Assembly: GCF_013415845.1 (NCBI RefSeq)
Contig: NZ_CP058907.1
Location: 2,976,001-3,040,000, forward strand
DNA: 64,000 nucleotides
DNA from: Rhodopseudomonas palustris
GTDB lineage: Bacteria > Pseudomonadota > Alphaproteobacteria > Rhizobiales > Xanthobacteraceae
Reading direction: 5' to 3'
In this document: in pieces, positions 39,480 to 49,393 of the stretch
Position numbering within the stretch: the stretch's first letter is position 1
Layout: every line of letters starts with the position of its first letter
Position numbers and translations under genes: made by a program
Notes under the pieces: model-generated
Database searches by the model: none
What the model saw: the letters and a program-made list of their open reading frames with translations, nothing else
Told to the model about the DNA's origin: nothing

Positions 39480-40760
39480 TCAGCCGCCGAGTGCCTGATC
39501 GAGGTCGGCGATCAGGTCGTCCTTGTCCTCGATGCCGATCGACACCCGCACCATGTTGGGCGCGGCGCCGGCGGCGGTCTTCTGGGCGTCGTCAAGCTGG
39601 CTGTGGGTGGTCGAGGCCGGGTGGATGATCAGCGAGCGGGTGTCGCCGACATTGGCCAAATGCGAGAACAGCTTCAGATTGGCGACCAGATCGATGCCGG
39701 CCTGATAGCCGCCCTTGAGGCTGAAGGTGAACACCGCGCCGGCGCCCTTCGGCGCATATTTGCGGGCGAGGGCGGCGTATTTGCTCGACGCGAGGCCGGA
39801 GTAGTTGACCTCGTCTACCGCCTTGTGGGTAGAGAGGAATTCGGAAATCGCCTTGGCGTTCTCGCAGTGCTTCTGCATCCGCAGCGGCAGCGTCTCGATG
39901 CCGGTCAGCAGCATGAAGGCGTTGAACGGCGACAGCGCGGGCCCGAGATCGCGCAGGCCGAGCACGCGGCAGGCGATCGCGAACGAGAAGTTGCCGAACG
40001 TCTCCTGGATCTTCAGGCCGTGATATTCGGGACGCGGCTCGCTCAGCATCGGATATTTGCCGTCCTTCGACCAGTCGAAGGTGCCGGCATCGACGATGAT
40101 ACCACCGAGCGAGTTGCCGTGGCCGCCGAGGAACTTGGTGAGCGAATGCACCACGATGTCCGCGCCATGGTCGATCGGGCGGATCAGGTAGGGCGTCGCC
40201 AACGTGTTGTCGACGATCAGCGGCACGCCCGCATTGCGCGCGACTTCCGCCACCGCCTCGATGTCGGTGATGCTGCCGCCCGGATTGGCGATCGACTCGA
40301 TGAAGATCGCCTTGGTCTTCGGCGACACCGCCCGCTGGAAGCTGGCGAGGTCGTCGGTGTCGGCCCACACCACGTTCCAGCCGAAGCTCTTGAAGGCGTG
40401 GGTGAACTGATTGATCGAGCCGCCGTACAGTTTGCGCGCGGCGATGAACTCGTCGCCGGGCTGCATCAGTTGCTGCAGCGCGACGAGCTGGGCGGCGTGG
40501 CCCGAGGCGGTGGCGAGCGCCGCGGTGCCGCCTTCCAGCGCGGCGACGCGCTCTTCGAGCACCGACGTCGTCGGGTTGGTAATGCGGGTGTAGATGTTGC
40601 CAAACGCCTGCAGGCCGAACAGCGAGGCGGCATGGTCGGCGTCGTTGAAGACAAATGATGTGGTCTGATAGATCGGCGTCGCGCGCGCACCGGTGGTGGG
40701 ATCGGGCTGGGCGCCGGCATGGACCGCGAGCGTCGCGAATCCTGGGTTGCGTTCGGTCAT
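39480..40760 (-). CDS. metY: O-acetylhomoserine sulfhydrylase / aminocarboxypropyltransferase
   Basis: PLP enzyme making homocysteine from O-acetylhomoserine and sulfide. The 426-residue product has family features: [39 protein letters not shown] and the PLP lysine in [18 protein letters not shown] precedes the ATG by 7 bases. I looked for a SAM-II riboswitch in the 94-base leader and did not find a convincing match. Preceded by a CoA-binding protein gene in the same direction. Confidence 0.94.
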   Translation of the reverse strand: MTERNPGFATLAVHAGAQPDPTTGARATPIYQTTSFVFNDADHAASLFGLQAFGNIYTRITNPTTSVLEERVAALEGGTAALATASGHAAQLVALQQLMQPGDEFIAARKLYGGSINQFTHAFKSFGWNVVWADTDDLASFQRAVSPKTKAIFIESIANPGGSITDIEAVAEVARNAGVPLIVDNTLATPYLIRPIDHGADIVVHSLTKFLGGHGNSLGGIIVDAGTFDWSKDGKYPMLSEPRPEYHGLKIQETFGNFSFAIACRVLGLRDLGPALSPFNAFMLLTGIETLPLRMQKHCENAKAISEFLSTHKAVDEVNYSGLASSKYAALARKYAPKGAGAVFTFSLKGGYQAGIDLVANLKLFSHLANVGDTRSLIIHPASTTHSQLDDAQKTAAGAAPNMVRVSIGIEDKDDLIADLDQALGG

Positions 40761-40854
40761 GATCGATCCCTCCGTACTGTGGCTGATGGTTTAGGCTATC
40801 TGATCGGAACCCCGGACCAGGTCAAGCGTAGGCGGGGCAGGCGTGCTGCGGCGT

Positions 40855-41439
40855 TCAGACCGCTTCATTGCGGCTTTTGACGGCGCGGTCGGACGCCGCG
40901 GTATCGGCGCCTGCGACGCTCTGACGATCGAGCGACAGCCGCATCCCTTTGACCGGGATCGGCGCACGCTTGGCGCTGAGGGTGCGCGAGTTCACCCCCA
41001 TCCAGGAAATCTCTGACGACAGCCGGCCGTATTCGATCTTCGGGCAGCGATCCATCACCACCTTGAGGCCGGCGGCTTCGGCCTTCGCGGCGGCTTCATC
41101 GTTGCGCACCCCGATCTGCATCCATATTACTTTCGGCAGCGGCGACAGCGACAACACCTCGTCGACCACCGGCATCACATGCGCGGAGCCGCGGAACACG
41201 TCGACCATGTCGATCGGCCGGTCGATGTCCTTGAGTGACGCCACGAACGGCTTGCCGAGCAGGCTCTTGCCGACCTGACCGGGATTGATCGGAATGACGT
41301 CGTAGCCGCGCTCACTAAGATACTTGAACACGAAGTAGCTCGGCCGCACATTGAGCGGCGACGCCCCGACCATCGCAATCGTCTTCACACCATTCAGGAT
41401 CGCGCGGATGTAGTTGTCGGAGTAGCTGTCGTGGTTCAT
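40855..41439 (-). CDS. CoA-binding domain protein
   Basis: A 194-residue Rossmann-fold protein of the YccU-like CoA-binding family. Motifs are KTIAMVGASPLNVRPSYFVFKYLSERGYDVIPINP and VIWMQIGVRNDEAAAKAEAAGL with DRCPKIEY. The C-terminus is extended by about 50 polar residues. The function of the family is unsettled. It lies upstream of metY and downstream of an enoyl-CoA hydratase, with a palindromic repeat between. Confidence 0.87.
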   Translation of the reverse strand: MNHDSYSDNYIRAILNGVKTIAMVGASPLNVRPSYFVFKYLSERGYDVIPINPGQVGKSLLGKPFVASLKDIDRPIDMVDVFRGSAHVMPVVDEVLSLSPLPKVIWMQIGVRNDEAAAKAEAAGLKVVMDRCPKIEYGRLSSEISWMGVNSRTLSAKRAPIPVKGMRLSLDRQSVAGADTAASDRAVKSRNEAV

Positions 41440-41449
41440 CTGACAAGTC

Positions 41450-41567
41450 CGTCATTACGAGGAGCACTCGGATCGCCACTTCGCGGCGTCCGAGCACAGG
41501 CTCCGCGACGAAGCAATCCAGCTTCCGGTGCTTGGCCCTGGATTGCTTCGCTTCGCTCGCAATGACG
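41450..41567. repeat. Palindromic intergenic repeat, family D
   Basis: Begins CGTCATTACGAGGAGCACTC and ends CTTCGCTCGCAATGACG. The ends are near complementary, with inner TGGATTGCTTCG / CGAAGCAATCCA arms at about 41510-41552. It separates the enoyl-CoA hydratase and CoA-binding genes. Confidence 0.82.
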
Positions 41568-41587
41568 GGGCATGTCGACGCCGCGGA

Positions 41588-42415
41588 TCAACGATCCTTC
41601 CATTCCGGCTGGCGCTTTTCCAGGAAGGCGCAAATGCCTTCTTCGGCATCGGCGGCCATCATGTTCTCGGCCATCACCTGCGAGGCGTAGTGATAGGCGT
41701 CGGCGAGGTTGAGCTCGGCCTGGCGATAGAACGCTTCCTTGCCGATCTTGATGGTATGGGCCGACTTGCCGGCGATCTGTTCGGCCATCGCGACCGCCGC
41801 GGCGCGCTCGGTGCCGTGCGGCACCACACGGTTGATCAGGCCGATCTGACGGGCCTCTTCGGCGCCGACCGGCTCGCCGGTCAGCAGCATGTGCATCGCA
41901 TTCTTGCGTGGCACGTTGCGCGACAGCGCCACCATCGGGGTGGAGCAGAACAGTCCGATATCGACGCCGGGCGTCGCGAAGGTCGCCTGCTCGGATGCGA
42001 TCGCGAGGTCGCAGCTCGCGACCAGCTGACAGCCCGCCGCGGTGGCGACGCCCTGCACCGCCGCGATCACCGGCTTGGGCAGCTTGACGATCGCCTGCAT
42101 CATCGCGCTGCAGGCGGTCATGATCCGGGTGAAGCTGGCACGGCCGCGATCGGCGTCGTTGCGATGCGCGGTCAGCTCTTTGAGGTCATGGCCGGCGCAG
42201 AACGCCGGGCCGTTGGCGGCGATCACCACGACACGCACGCCATCGTCGCGCGCGATCAGATCCAGCGCCGCGTGCAGATCGTCGATCATTTCCAGCGACA
42301 GGCTGTTGCGCGCGGCCGGTCGGTTCAACGTCAGCACTGCAACACCGCCATCGACGGTCTCACGCAGCAGAATCGGTGAAGGCTGGGTCGCTGCGAAAGC
42401 GGGCAACACGGTCAT
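41588..42415 (-). CDS. Enoyl-CoA hydratase/isomerase family protein
   Basis: Crotonase-fold protein of 275 residues. It has the acyl-CoA oxyanion-hole motif GPAFCAGHDLKELT and GVATAAGCQLVASCDLAIA. The usual second catalytic Glu region reads TPGVDIGLFCSTPM. Likely in fatty or organic acid beta-oxidation, substrate unknown. ATG 42415 (MTVLPAFAATQPSP) is chosen over TTG 42433. Divergent from a thioesterase gene. Confidence 0.9.
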   Translation of the reverse strand: MTVLPAFAATQPSPILLRETVDGGVAVLTLNRPAARNSLSLEMIDDLHAALDLIARDDGVRVVVIAANGPAFCAGHDLKELTAHRNDADRGRASFTRIMTACSAMMQAIVKLPKPVIAAVQGVATAAGCQLVASCDLAIASEQATFATPGVDIGLFCSTPMVALSRNVPRKNAMHMLLTGEPVGAEEARQIGLINRVVPHGTERAAAVAMAEQIAGKSAHTIKIGKEAFYRQAELNLADAYHYASQVMAENMMAADAEEGICAFLEKRQPEWKDR

Positions 42416-42505
42416 GGCGACGTCCGGGAACAAAATGAAGCGCTGGGAACGAGCGTCACCTTATTGTAACAAGCCGAACGAAGCGAGAGCAGGGGCGGGA
42501 ACGAC

Positions 42506-42934
42506 ATGACACATGCGAGGATGGGCGTAGGCGAACTCGAAGAATTTCTGCAGCGCGAGTTCCCGCAGGCGTTCAGCCACGGTGACATTTCGATCGAGAC
42601 CGCCGATGGTCGCACATCTTTATTACGGCAGCGCTACAGCGACCGGATGCTGCGCCCGGGCGGCACCGTTTCGGGCCCGACCCTGATGGCGCTGGCGGAT
42701 TTCGCAATGTACGTCGTGTTGCTGTCGGCGATCGGACCGGTCGCGCTCGCCGTCACCACCAATCTCAACATCAACTTCTTGCGGAAGGGCCAGCCCGGCC
42801 AGGACGTGGTCGCGGTCGCCAAGCTTTTGAAGCTCGGCCGGCGGCTGGCGGTCGGGGAGGTGACGCTGCTGTCCGGCACCTCGCCGGATCCGATCGCTCA
42901 TGTGACCTCGACCTATTCCATTCCAGTCGCTTGA
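42506..42934 (+). CDS. PaaI-type hotdog thioesterase
   Basis: A 142-residue hotdog-fold protein of the PaaI/YdiI acyl-CoA thioesterase family. It has RPGGTVSGPTLMALADFAMYVVLLS, VTTNLNINFLRKGQPGQDV and a final HVTSTYSIP strand. It probably hydrolyses an acyl-CoA and is divergent from the enoyl-CoA hydratase, so the pair may act on related CoA esters. Confidence 0.88.
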   Translation: MTHARMGVGELEEFLQREFPQAFSHGDISIETADGRTSLLRQRYSDRMLRPGGTVSGPTLMALADFAMYVVLLSAIGPVALAVTTNLNINFLRKGQPGQDVVAVAKLLKLGRRLAVGEVTLLSGTSPDPIAHVTSTYSIPVA

Positions 42935-43089
42935 TGTTTTAACAGGTATTATTGCACCTTATTTGTAACCCGCTGGTGCAGCAGGCGAAATTCGGGCCGG
43001 GAGGGATTGACGCGAAAGCGGTGCTTCTCTACAAGCGCCCGCAGTCCGGTGCTTCGCGCACCGAATTCCCCCTGTCATGGATCATTCTC

Positions 43090-43554
43090 ATGAAGACGTT
43101 TTCGGCCAAGCCCGCCGAAGTCACGAAGAAGTGGGTCATTATTGACGCCACTGGTCTCGTGGTCGGCCGGCTCGCCACGCTGGTCGCGATGCGGCTGCGC
43201 GGCAAGCACCTCCCGACCTACACCCCGCACGTCGACTGCGGCGACAATGTCATCATCATCAACGCCTCGAAGGTGGTGCTGACCGGTCGCAAGCGCGACA
43301 ACAAGGTTTACTACCATCACACCGGCTTCATCGGCGGCATCAAGGAGCGCTCTGCGAAGGCGATCCTCGAAGGTCGTTTCCCGGAGCGCGTGGTCGAGAA
43401 GGCGATCGAGCGCATGATCCCGCGCGGTCCGCTCGGCCGTGTGCAGATGGGCAACCTGCGCGTCTATCCCGGCGCCGAACACCCGCACGAAGCCCAGCAG
43501 CCCGAGAAGCTCGACATCGGTGCGATGAATCGCAAGAACATGAGGGCCGCATAA
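43090..43554 (+). CDS. rplM: 50S ribosomal protein L13
   Basis: A 154-residue ribosomal protein with [29 protein letters not shown] and the L13 signature [24 protein letters not shown] 43090 is the family start; the longer frame from 42952 reads the leader. It is one base from rpsI, forming the universal rplM-rpsI operon. Confidence 0.98.
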   Translation: MKTFSAKPAEVTKKWVIIDATGLVVGRLATLVAMRLRGKHLPTYTPHVDCGDNVIIINASKVVLTGRKRDNKVYYHHTGFIGGIKERSAKAILEGRFPERVVEKAIERMIPRGPLGRVQMGNLRVYPGAEHPHEAQQPEKLDIGAMNRKNMRAA

Positions 43555-43555
43555 G

Positions 43556-44038
43556 ATGTCCGAGACCATGCAGTCTCTCGACCAGCTCGCCGCGCTGAAG
43601 ACCACCGTCACTGGTGCGGACGCGCCGACCTACACCAAGAAGGTCGACAAGTTCGGTCGCGCCTACGCCACCGGCAAGCGCAAGGACGCGGTCGCCCGCG
43701 TCTGGATCAAGCCGGGCGCCGGCAAGATCACCGTCAACAGCCGTGAGGTCGAAACCTATTTCGCCCGTCCGGTGCTGCGCATGATGATCCAGCAGCCGCT
43801 GGTCGCCGCGGCCCGTGCCGGCCAGTACGACGTGATCTGCACCGTCGCCGGCGGCGGTCTGTCCGGCCAGGCAGGTGCAGTTCGTCACGGCATCTCCAAG
43901 GCGCTCACCAATTTCGAGCCGGAGCTGCGCAGCGTACTGAAGAAGGGTGGCTTCCTGACCCGCGACAGCCGCGTCGTCGAGCGTAAGAAGTACGGCAAGG
44001 CCAAGGCCCGCCGCTCCTTCCAGTTCTCGAAGCGCTAA
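43556..44038 (+). CDS. rpsI: 30S ribosomal protein S9
   Basis: A 160-residue S9 protein. It has an alphaproteobacterial N-terminal extension, then [40 protein letters not shown], and the basic end [11 protein letters not shown] that reaches the ribosomal P site. It is followed by a strong terminator. Confidence 0.98.
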   Translation: MSETMQSLDQLAALKTTVTGADAPTYTKKVDKFGRAYATGKRKDAVARVWIKPGAGKITVNSREVETYFARPVLRMMIQQPLVAAARAGQYDVICTVAGGGLSGQAGAVRHGISKALTNFEPELRSVLKKGGFLTRDSRVVERKKYGKAKARRSFQFSKR

Positions 44039-44060
44039 TCTTTCCGGTTACCCGGTCGAC

Positions 44061-44091
44061 AAAAGGGCGCCCCGCGGGGCGCCCTTTTTTT
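44061..44091 (+). terminator. Terminator of rplM-rpsI
   Basis: AAAAGGGCGCCCCG pairs with the adjacent CGGGGCGCCCTTTT as a perfect palindrome (44061-44088), followed by further Ts. Confidence 0.95.
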
Positions 44092-44312
44092 GTTGCGCGG
44101 AGGGAGGCAGACGGCGGCCGATCCAGAGTTGCCAGCGGTTCTCGCGTTGAAAGCAAATTGTCCGCAATTTCCAGCGAGTTATCGAACAAATCGGAGCTGT
44201 TGGACAAACGCGATTTCAATTCGCCTGAAGTCAAATCGGCCGCATGAGGGGATCAGTGCCGCGCCAGCGGTGTTGAAATGCCATCACCGGAAGCCACCAC
44301 CGAGTACCTACC

Positions 44313-45548
44313 ATGTCGCTCGACATTTCGACGTTGTTTCTAGTTGCGACTCTGATCTGTGCGCTGCTCGGTGTGATGCTGCACTATTTCGGCCGCCAGG
44401 AGAAAATGCCGGCATTGAACTGGTGGGGGAACGCCTACCTGCTCGGTGCCATCACGGTGGCGCTGTGGACGATCCTCAGTCCGATCTTCGGCGAAGCGAT
44501 CACGCTGGCGATGGCCAGCATCGGTTTCATCGCCTGCGGCATGATGTGGAACGCGGCACGCGTCTTCCACGGCCTGAAGCCGAACTGGCCCGGCCTGTTC
44601 CTGGGCGCGCTCGCCTGGCTCGCCGCCGTCGCCAGCCTGCCGCCCGAGCAGGAAGCGCTACGGATGACGATCGGCGCCGCGATCGTCGCCGCCTACGCGG
44701 GCCTGACCGCCAGCCAGCTCGCCGCCGAGCGACGCAAGTCGATGCATCGCCGCTGGCCGACTATCGTGGTGCCGCTGCTGCACGGCGCCGCCTTGATGCT
44801 GCCGATCGTGCTCGCCGATCTGTGGCCGTCCCCGCATTCCGGCTTCGCCGGCAACGTCTGGGTGGTGCTGTTTGCGGTCGAACTGGTGCTGTACGCGATC
44901 GGCACTGTGTTCGTGATCTTCATGCTGGTGTCCGAACGCTCGGTCAGCCTGCACAAGACGGCCGCATCTCTGGACCCGCTGACCGGCATGCTCAACCGCC
45001 GCGGCTTCTCCGAAGCGTGCGCGCGGATGATCGAACGCGAAGCCATGGCCGGCCGGCCGGTGTCGGCACTGATCTTCGACATCGACCACTTCAAATCGAT
45101 CAACGACCGGTTCGGTCATCCGGCCGGCGACGAAGTGCTGAAGCTGTTTGCCGCCATCGTTACCAATTCGCTACGGATCTCGGATCTGTCGGGCCGGATC
45201 GGGGGTGAGGAGTTCGCCGCGCTGCTGCCGTGCCCGATCGACGAGGCGGTGACCGCCGCCGACCGGGTGCGCGAGGCGTTCCAGAACTGCGGCATCGAGG
45301 TCGACGACGCGCCGGTGGCGACCACGGTATCGATCGGCGTCGCCGGTGGGCCGGCCGCTGTCGAACTCGAGGTGCTGCTCGCCGCGGCCGACACCGCGCT
45401 ATATCAAGCCAAACGGGGAGGCCGGAACCGCGTTGTTGCAACCGTGGAACAGCCGGTTTCGCTCGAGGAAAGCCGGCGCAAGGCGGCACAGACGCGCGAG
45501 CATCAGGTCGTCGCGCGAGGCAGCGAGGTTGGGCAGGCGGTGGCCTGA
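44313..45548 (+). CDS. Membrane diguanylate cyclase
   Basis: A 411-residue protein with six predicted transmembrane helices (residues about 5-205), then a GGDEF domain (about 225-380) that makes cyclic-di-GMP. The active-site loop is GGEEF at 297-301. An RISD inhibitory I-site lies five residues before it, so product inhibition is expected. Other motifs are DPLTGMLNRRGF and FDIDHFKSINDRFGHPAGD. No EAL domain is present. The membrane part resembles sensor modules of unknown ligand. Confidence 0.93.
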   Translation: MSLDISTLFLVATLICALLGVMLHYFGRQEKMPALNWWGNAYLLGAITVALWTILSPIFGEAITLAMASIGFIACGMMWNAARVFHGLKPNWPGLFLGALAWLAAVASLPPEQEALRMTIGAAIVAAYAGLTASQLAAERRKSMHRRWPTIVVPLLHGAALMLPIVLADLWPSPHSGFAGNVWVVLFAVELVLYAIGTVFVIFMLVSERSVSLHKTAASLDPLTGMLNRRGFSEACARMIEREAMAGRPVSALIFDIDHFKSINDRFGHPAGDEVLKLFAAIVTNSLRISDLSGRIGGEEFAALLPCPIDEAVTAADRVREAFQNCGIEVDDAPVATTVSIGVAGGPAAVELEVLLAAADTALYQAKRGGRNRVVATVEQPVSLEESRRKAAQTREHQVVARGSEVGQAVA

Positions 45549-45626
45549 GCCACCGCTTTCGGCCGCTTCAATTGCGCCGCCCGGTGCGATAAGACGCTCG
45601 TCCCATCACGGACGAGGCGCACGCGC

Positions 45627-45929
45627 ATGATCACCGAAATCGCACAGATCGACGTCAAACCCGGCAGCGAGGCGGACTTCGAAGCCGCGGTCGCCAAGGC
45701 GCGCGAGGCGTTCGGCCGCTCAAAAGGGTTCTGCGGCTTCGAGCTGCACAAGTCGATCGAAAAGCCCCAGCGCTACCGCCTGATGGTGAAGTGGCAGACC
45801 CTGGAGAACCACACCGTCGACTTCCGCGGCTCGGAGAACTTCACCGAGTGGCGCGGCCTCGTCGGCGGCTTCTTCGCCGCGCCGCCGGATGTCGAGCACA
45901 CCGAGACGGTGCTTACGTCTCAGGCGTAA
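45627..45929 (+). CDS. Antibiotic biosynthesis monooxygenase (ABM) family protein
   Basis: A 100-residue dimeric ferredoxin-like-fold protein: MITEIAQIDVKPGSEADFEAA, GFCGFELHKSIEKPQRYRLMVKWQTLENH and FRGSENFTEWRGLVGGFF. ABM proteins include small-molecule oxygenases and heme-binding enzymes; the substrate is unknown. The 3' end overlaps the convergent permease gene by 17 bases. Confidence 0.87.
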   Translation: MITEIAQIDVKPGSEADFEAAVAKAREAFGRSKGFCGFELHKSIEKPQRYRLMVKWQTLENHTVDFRGSENFTEWRGLVGGFFAAPPDVEHTETVLTSQA

Positions 45930-47064
45930 TCGCGAGCGGCGCGGTGCCGGCGGGCGAGATCAGCTCGGCCGGCTCCTCGCCGCGCAGATGGTCGAGCACG
46001 ACCCGGCCGATCGCCATCAACGGCAGCGCCAGCGCCAGCCCCCACAGCCCGAACACGATGCCGAGCAGGATCTGCATCGCGAACAGCGTTGCGGGCGGGA
46101 TGTCGATCGCCTGACGCTGGATCAGCGGCGTCAAGATGTAGCTTTCGAGCGCGTGGACGCCGAGGAACAGCACGAAGGCGCTGACCACGGCGATCCAGCC
46201 GGAGCCGATCGCGGCGAGCACGATGATCAGCCCGCCAAGAATCGCTCCCACGGTCGGGATGAAGGCGAGCAGGCCGGCCTGGATGCCGAGGATGAATGCT
46301 CCAGGAATTCCGATCAACGACAGACCGGTCGCGGTCACGGCGAACACCGCCATCATGGTGATCAGCTGCGCCAACAGCCAGCGCTTCAGCATCTCGCCGG
46401 TGTCGGTGACGATGACGTCGGCTTGCGCCCGGTAGCGCCGCGGCACCATCCGCACCAATCCGTCGCGGTACACCGATGGCTGCGCCGCGAAGGCGAGGCC
46501 GAGAAACATCACGATGAAGAAGTTGCCGACGGCGCCGATGGTGCCGAGGATCAGCTTCAGCGTCTGGCTGACGATCGCACCGCCCCCGGAAGCGATCTCG
46601 CCGGCGCTCGGCAGGTTGCGCGGCTGAACGGGCGTTGTCGTTTCGGGATGCGCTGCGCTCGGGGTGGGATTGAGCTCGAGGAAACCGGTGTCGACGCCGT
46701 TGCGCTCGAGCAACGCCTTCACATTGACGATCTGCGTCTTGATCGTTCCGGACAGTGCCTTGGCCTGCTGGCTGATGGTGTTTCCGCCGAGGAACGCCAC
46801 GCCGATCGTCAGGCTGGTGAGAACCAGACAGATCAGCGCCAACCGCAGGCCATGCGGCCCACCGACCAGCTTGCCGGTGAGCTCGGTCAGCGCATTGAGG
46901 AAGACACCGAACAATACGCCGGCGAAGATCAGGAACAGCGTGCCGGCGAACTGCCACGCGGCATAGAGCAGCGCAGCGAACGACACGGTTGCAATGCCCC
47001 CCAGGGCGATCGCCCAGGCGAGATCGGTGCGGGACGGGGCGCGATCGGGAAGGGTGGCGGTCAC
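45913..47064 (-). CDS. AI-2E family transporter (PerM/YdiK-like permease)
   Basis: A 383-residue inner membrane protein with about eight transmembrane helices and a periplasmic loop around the proline-rich ELNPTPSAAHPETTTP. The family core is RWLLAQLITMMAVFAVTATGL and GLLAFIPTVGAILGGLIIVL. The name comes from the E. coli AI-2 exporter; substrates vary. GTG 47064 has AAAGGA at the right spacing, so it is preferred over GTG 47079. Confidence 0.88.
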   Translation of the reverse strand: MTATLPDRAPSRTDLAWAIALGGIATVSFAALLYAAWQFAGTLFLIFAGVLFGVFLNALTELTGKLVGGPHGLRLALICLVLTSLTIGVAFLGGNTISQQAKALSGTIKTQIVNVKALLERNGVDTGFLELNPTPSAAHPETTTPVQPRNLPSAGEIASGGGAIVSQTLKLILGTIGAVGNFFIVMFLGLAFAAQPSVYRDGLVRMVPRRYRAQADVIVTDTGEMLKRWLLAQLITMMAVFAVTATGLSLIGIPGAFILGIQAGLLAFIPTVGAILGGLIIVLAAIGSGWIAVVSAFVLFLGVHALESYILTPLIQRQAIDIPPATLFAMQILLGIVFGLWGLALALPLMAIGRVVLDHLRGEEPAELISPAGTAPLAITPET

Positions 47065-47325
47065 TGGCGGTCCTTTCACTCTCGCGCGCAGTGTTCCGCG
47101 AATCGGCGCGCGGGGGCAAGCGTGCGGTGAAGCGCGCTGCGCGACCGGACCGGCTGACGTTCCGAAAAACCCTTAACCATCAATCCATCAAGTTTGACCG
47201 GTCCCATTTTCGCCTTGTTCGCTGTGCGATATGGTCCCGTGCGATGCCGGAGTGGGCGTGCATCGGTCGCAGCTGGGGAAGCGCCGAGTTGGGCGGTTGG
47301 CTGCGGGAATGGTATTCGGGGACTC

Positions 47326-48273
47326 ATGGGGATTCGCGAGCGAGATTCCAAAGGCCGTGCCGCGCGTGTCGTGCTCGCTGCGGGTGCCTGCCTTGTCCTT
47401 GCCAATTGCGCCCAGAACGGCCAATTCAGCCGGATAGATCCGAAATACGGCGTGTCATCAAGCCCGCGCGTGGTCGCCTTCGGCGAGCCCGTGCCGAAGG
47501 GCGGCGGTACCTATCGCGTCGGCAAGCCTTACGTCGTTGCCGGCCGCACTTACGTTCCTGAAGACAATCCGCATTACCGCGCCGAGGGCTTGGCGTCCTG
47601 GTACGGCGATGACTTCCATGGCCGGCTGACGGCCAACGGCGAAGTGTTCGACATGGCGTCGCTGTCGGCGGCGCATCCGACCCTGCCGATCCCGAGCTAC
47701 GCCCGGGTGACCAATATGGCCAACGGCCGGTCGCTCATCGTGCGCATCAACGACCGCGGCCCGTATCACGGCAACCGACTCATCGACGTTTCGAACAAAG
47801 CCGCCGAACTACTTGAATTCAAACACAGAGGCACCGCGAAGGTGCGGGTGGAATATGTCGGCCGGGCGCCGCTCGAAGGCTCCGACGACCGGCAGTTGAT
47901 CGCAACGCTGCGGCAGGGCGAACCGGCGCCGGCTCCGACCGGGGTTCGCATCGCGTCGGCCAAGCCGTTCGTGCCGGACTTCGGCAGCGCGGGCGCCAGC
48001 AGTGGCGGCGGACGCATCCGCGGTGACATTCCGCTGCCGGAAGGGCGTCCGTACTCGCTCGGCAACACCTCGATGGACGTCGCCTCCGTCGGCGCCACCA
48101 CAGAAGTCTCGGCGTCGCGCAGTACCCGCTCGAACCGGCAGGCGCTGGCACCGAACCCGCGTGCGGTATCTTACAACGTCGGCTCCGAAGAGGCCGATGC
48201 AGAGCCGGCCAGTGCGTCGGTCCGGCGCAACGACGAGATCGGCAACCTGCTGTCGGCACGCGGCCTTTATTGA
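47326..48273 (+). CDS. rlpA: RlpA-type septal lytic lipoprotein
   Basis: A 315-residue lipoprotein with a lipobox ending VLANC. The double-psi beta-barrel includes GLASWYGDDFHGRLTANGEVFD and VRINDRGPYHGNRLIDVSNKAAELL. RlpA cleaves naked glycan strands at division septa. The C-terminal 110 residues are low-complexity, Ser/Ala/Pro-rich, and no SPOR domain is visible, unlike many homologs. ATG 47326 (MGIRERDSKGR) gives the proper signal; the frame upstream to 47194 is not used. Confidence 0.9.
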   Translation: MGIRERDSKGRAARVVLAAGACLVLANCAQNGQFSRIDPKYGVSSSPRVVAFGEPVPKGGGTYRVGKPYVVAGRTYVPEDNPHYRAEGLASWYGDDFHGRLTANGEVFDMASLSAAHPTLPIPSYARVTNMANGRSLIVRINDRGPYHGNRLIDVSNKAAELLEFKHRGTAKVRVEYVGRAPLEGSDDRQLIATLRQGEPAPAPTGVRIASAKPFVPDFGSAGASSGGGRIRGDIPLPEGRPYSLGNTSMDVASVGATTEVSASRSTRSNRQALAPNPRAVSYNVGSEEADAEPASASVRRNDEIGNLLSARGLY

Positions 48274-48301
48274 GCGGCTCGATCCAGCCGCTCCAACCGC
48301 C

Positions 48302-49249
48302 TCAGTAGTTCTCCTTCAGAAATTCGATCAGCGCCGCATTCACTTCGGCAGGCTTCTCCTGCTGGATCCAGTGTCCGGCACCATCGATGATCAGCTTCTG
48401 CTTGAGGTTGGGCAGCACCCGGTTGATCGCGGCCAGATGCTTGCCGCTCATTTTGTCCGAAATCACCGGATCGTTGCTGCCGGCAATGAACGCCGCTGGC
48501 TGGTGAATGGGCGCGCCTTGCCACGGCGACGTCAGCTCCCAGTTACGGTCGATATTCCGGTACCAGTTGAGGCCGCCGCGAAAACCACTCTGTTTGTATT
48601 GTTCGATGAAGAAAGCCAGCTCTGCCTCGGTCAGCCAGGGCGGCAACGGAAGCGATGCCGCCGAGCGGCCGATGAAGCCGCGGCCCTCCGGAACGAACAG
48701 CGAGCGCCCCGGGTCGGCGAAGCCGCCGCACAGCATGCCGCGCATCGTACTGGCGACGTCGCGCTCGAACTCGGTCTCGGCGACGCCAGGCTTCTGGAAA
48801 TACTGCCAATAGAAGTTGGTGATGCCCGCGGCGCGCAGCTGATCCAGCGGCGGGCCTTTACCGCGCCATGGCGGCGGCACGCTGAGCCCCGCCACGGCGG
48901 CGAACAGATCTGGCCTGAACTGGGCCGCGTGCCAGGCGACCGGCGCGCCCCAATCATGGCCGATGATCGCGGCACGGGTCTCGCCGAGCTCGGCCACCAA
49001 CGCCACCATGTCGCCGACCAGATCGAAGATGCTGTAGGCTTCGACCGCCTGCGGCGCCGAGGAGCGGCCGAAACCGCGCATGTCCGGCGCCACCACATGA
49101 TAGCCGGCGTCCGCCAGCGCGCCGATCTGATGCCGCCACGAATATGACAGTTCCGGCCAGCCGTGACACAAGACCACGAGCGGACCTTCGCCCTGTTCGC
49201 GCAGGAACAATTCGATGCCATTGGCCGTGATCGTGCGTGTGGAAGCCAT
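48302..49249 (-). CDS. Alpha/beta hydrolase, soluble epoxide hydrolase type
   Basis: A 315-residue enzyme with HGWPELSYSWRHQ, nucleophilic Asp in IIGHDWGAPVAWH, cap-domain tyrosines in ITNFYWQYF, the acid Asp in AGSNDPVISD, and His in GAGHWIQQEKP. HGWPE plus cap tyrosines strongly supports epoxide hydrolase. It is in reverse orientation between rlpA and dac, which are neighbours in many relatives, so it may be an insertion. Confidence 0.88.
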   Translation of the reverse strand: MASTRTITANGIELFLREQGEGPLVVLCHGWPELSYSWRHQIGALADAGYHVVAPDMRGFGRSSAPQAVEAYSIFDLVGDMVALVAELGETRAAIIGHDWGAPVAWHAAQFRPDLFAAVAGLSVPPPWRGKGPPLDQLRAAGITNFYWQYFQKPGVAETEFERDVASTMRGMLCGGFADPGRSLFVPEGRGFIGRSAASLPLPPWLTEAELAFFIEQYKQSGFRGGLNWYRNIDRNWELTSPWQGAPIHQPAAFIAGSNDPVISDKMSGKHLAAINRVLPNLKQKLIIDGAGHWIQQEKPAEVNAALIEFLKENY

Positions 49250-49393
49250 GGTGTATCCGCCCTGTTTGTTGCTTGAGTTTGTCTGGAAGCGAGCTTGCGC
49301 TCACGGTAGGATCGATCGTCCGTCACCACAATCGAAAACGGCCGCGCCGGTTGCACGGCCGGCGGTCGTAACGCTGCCCTGGAAATCCCGTCG

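Noticed and set aside
40761..40854. SAM-II riboswitch in the metY leader
   Set aside because: A SAM-II element is common before this gene in alphaproteobacteria, but I could not find the pseudoknot-forming segments in this 94-base leader.
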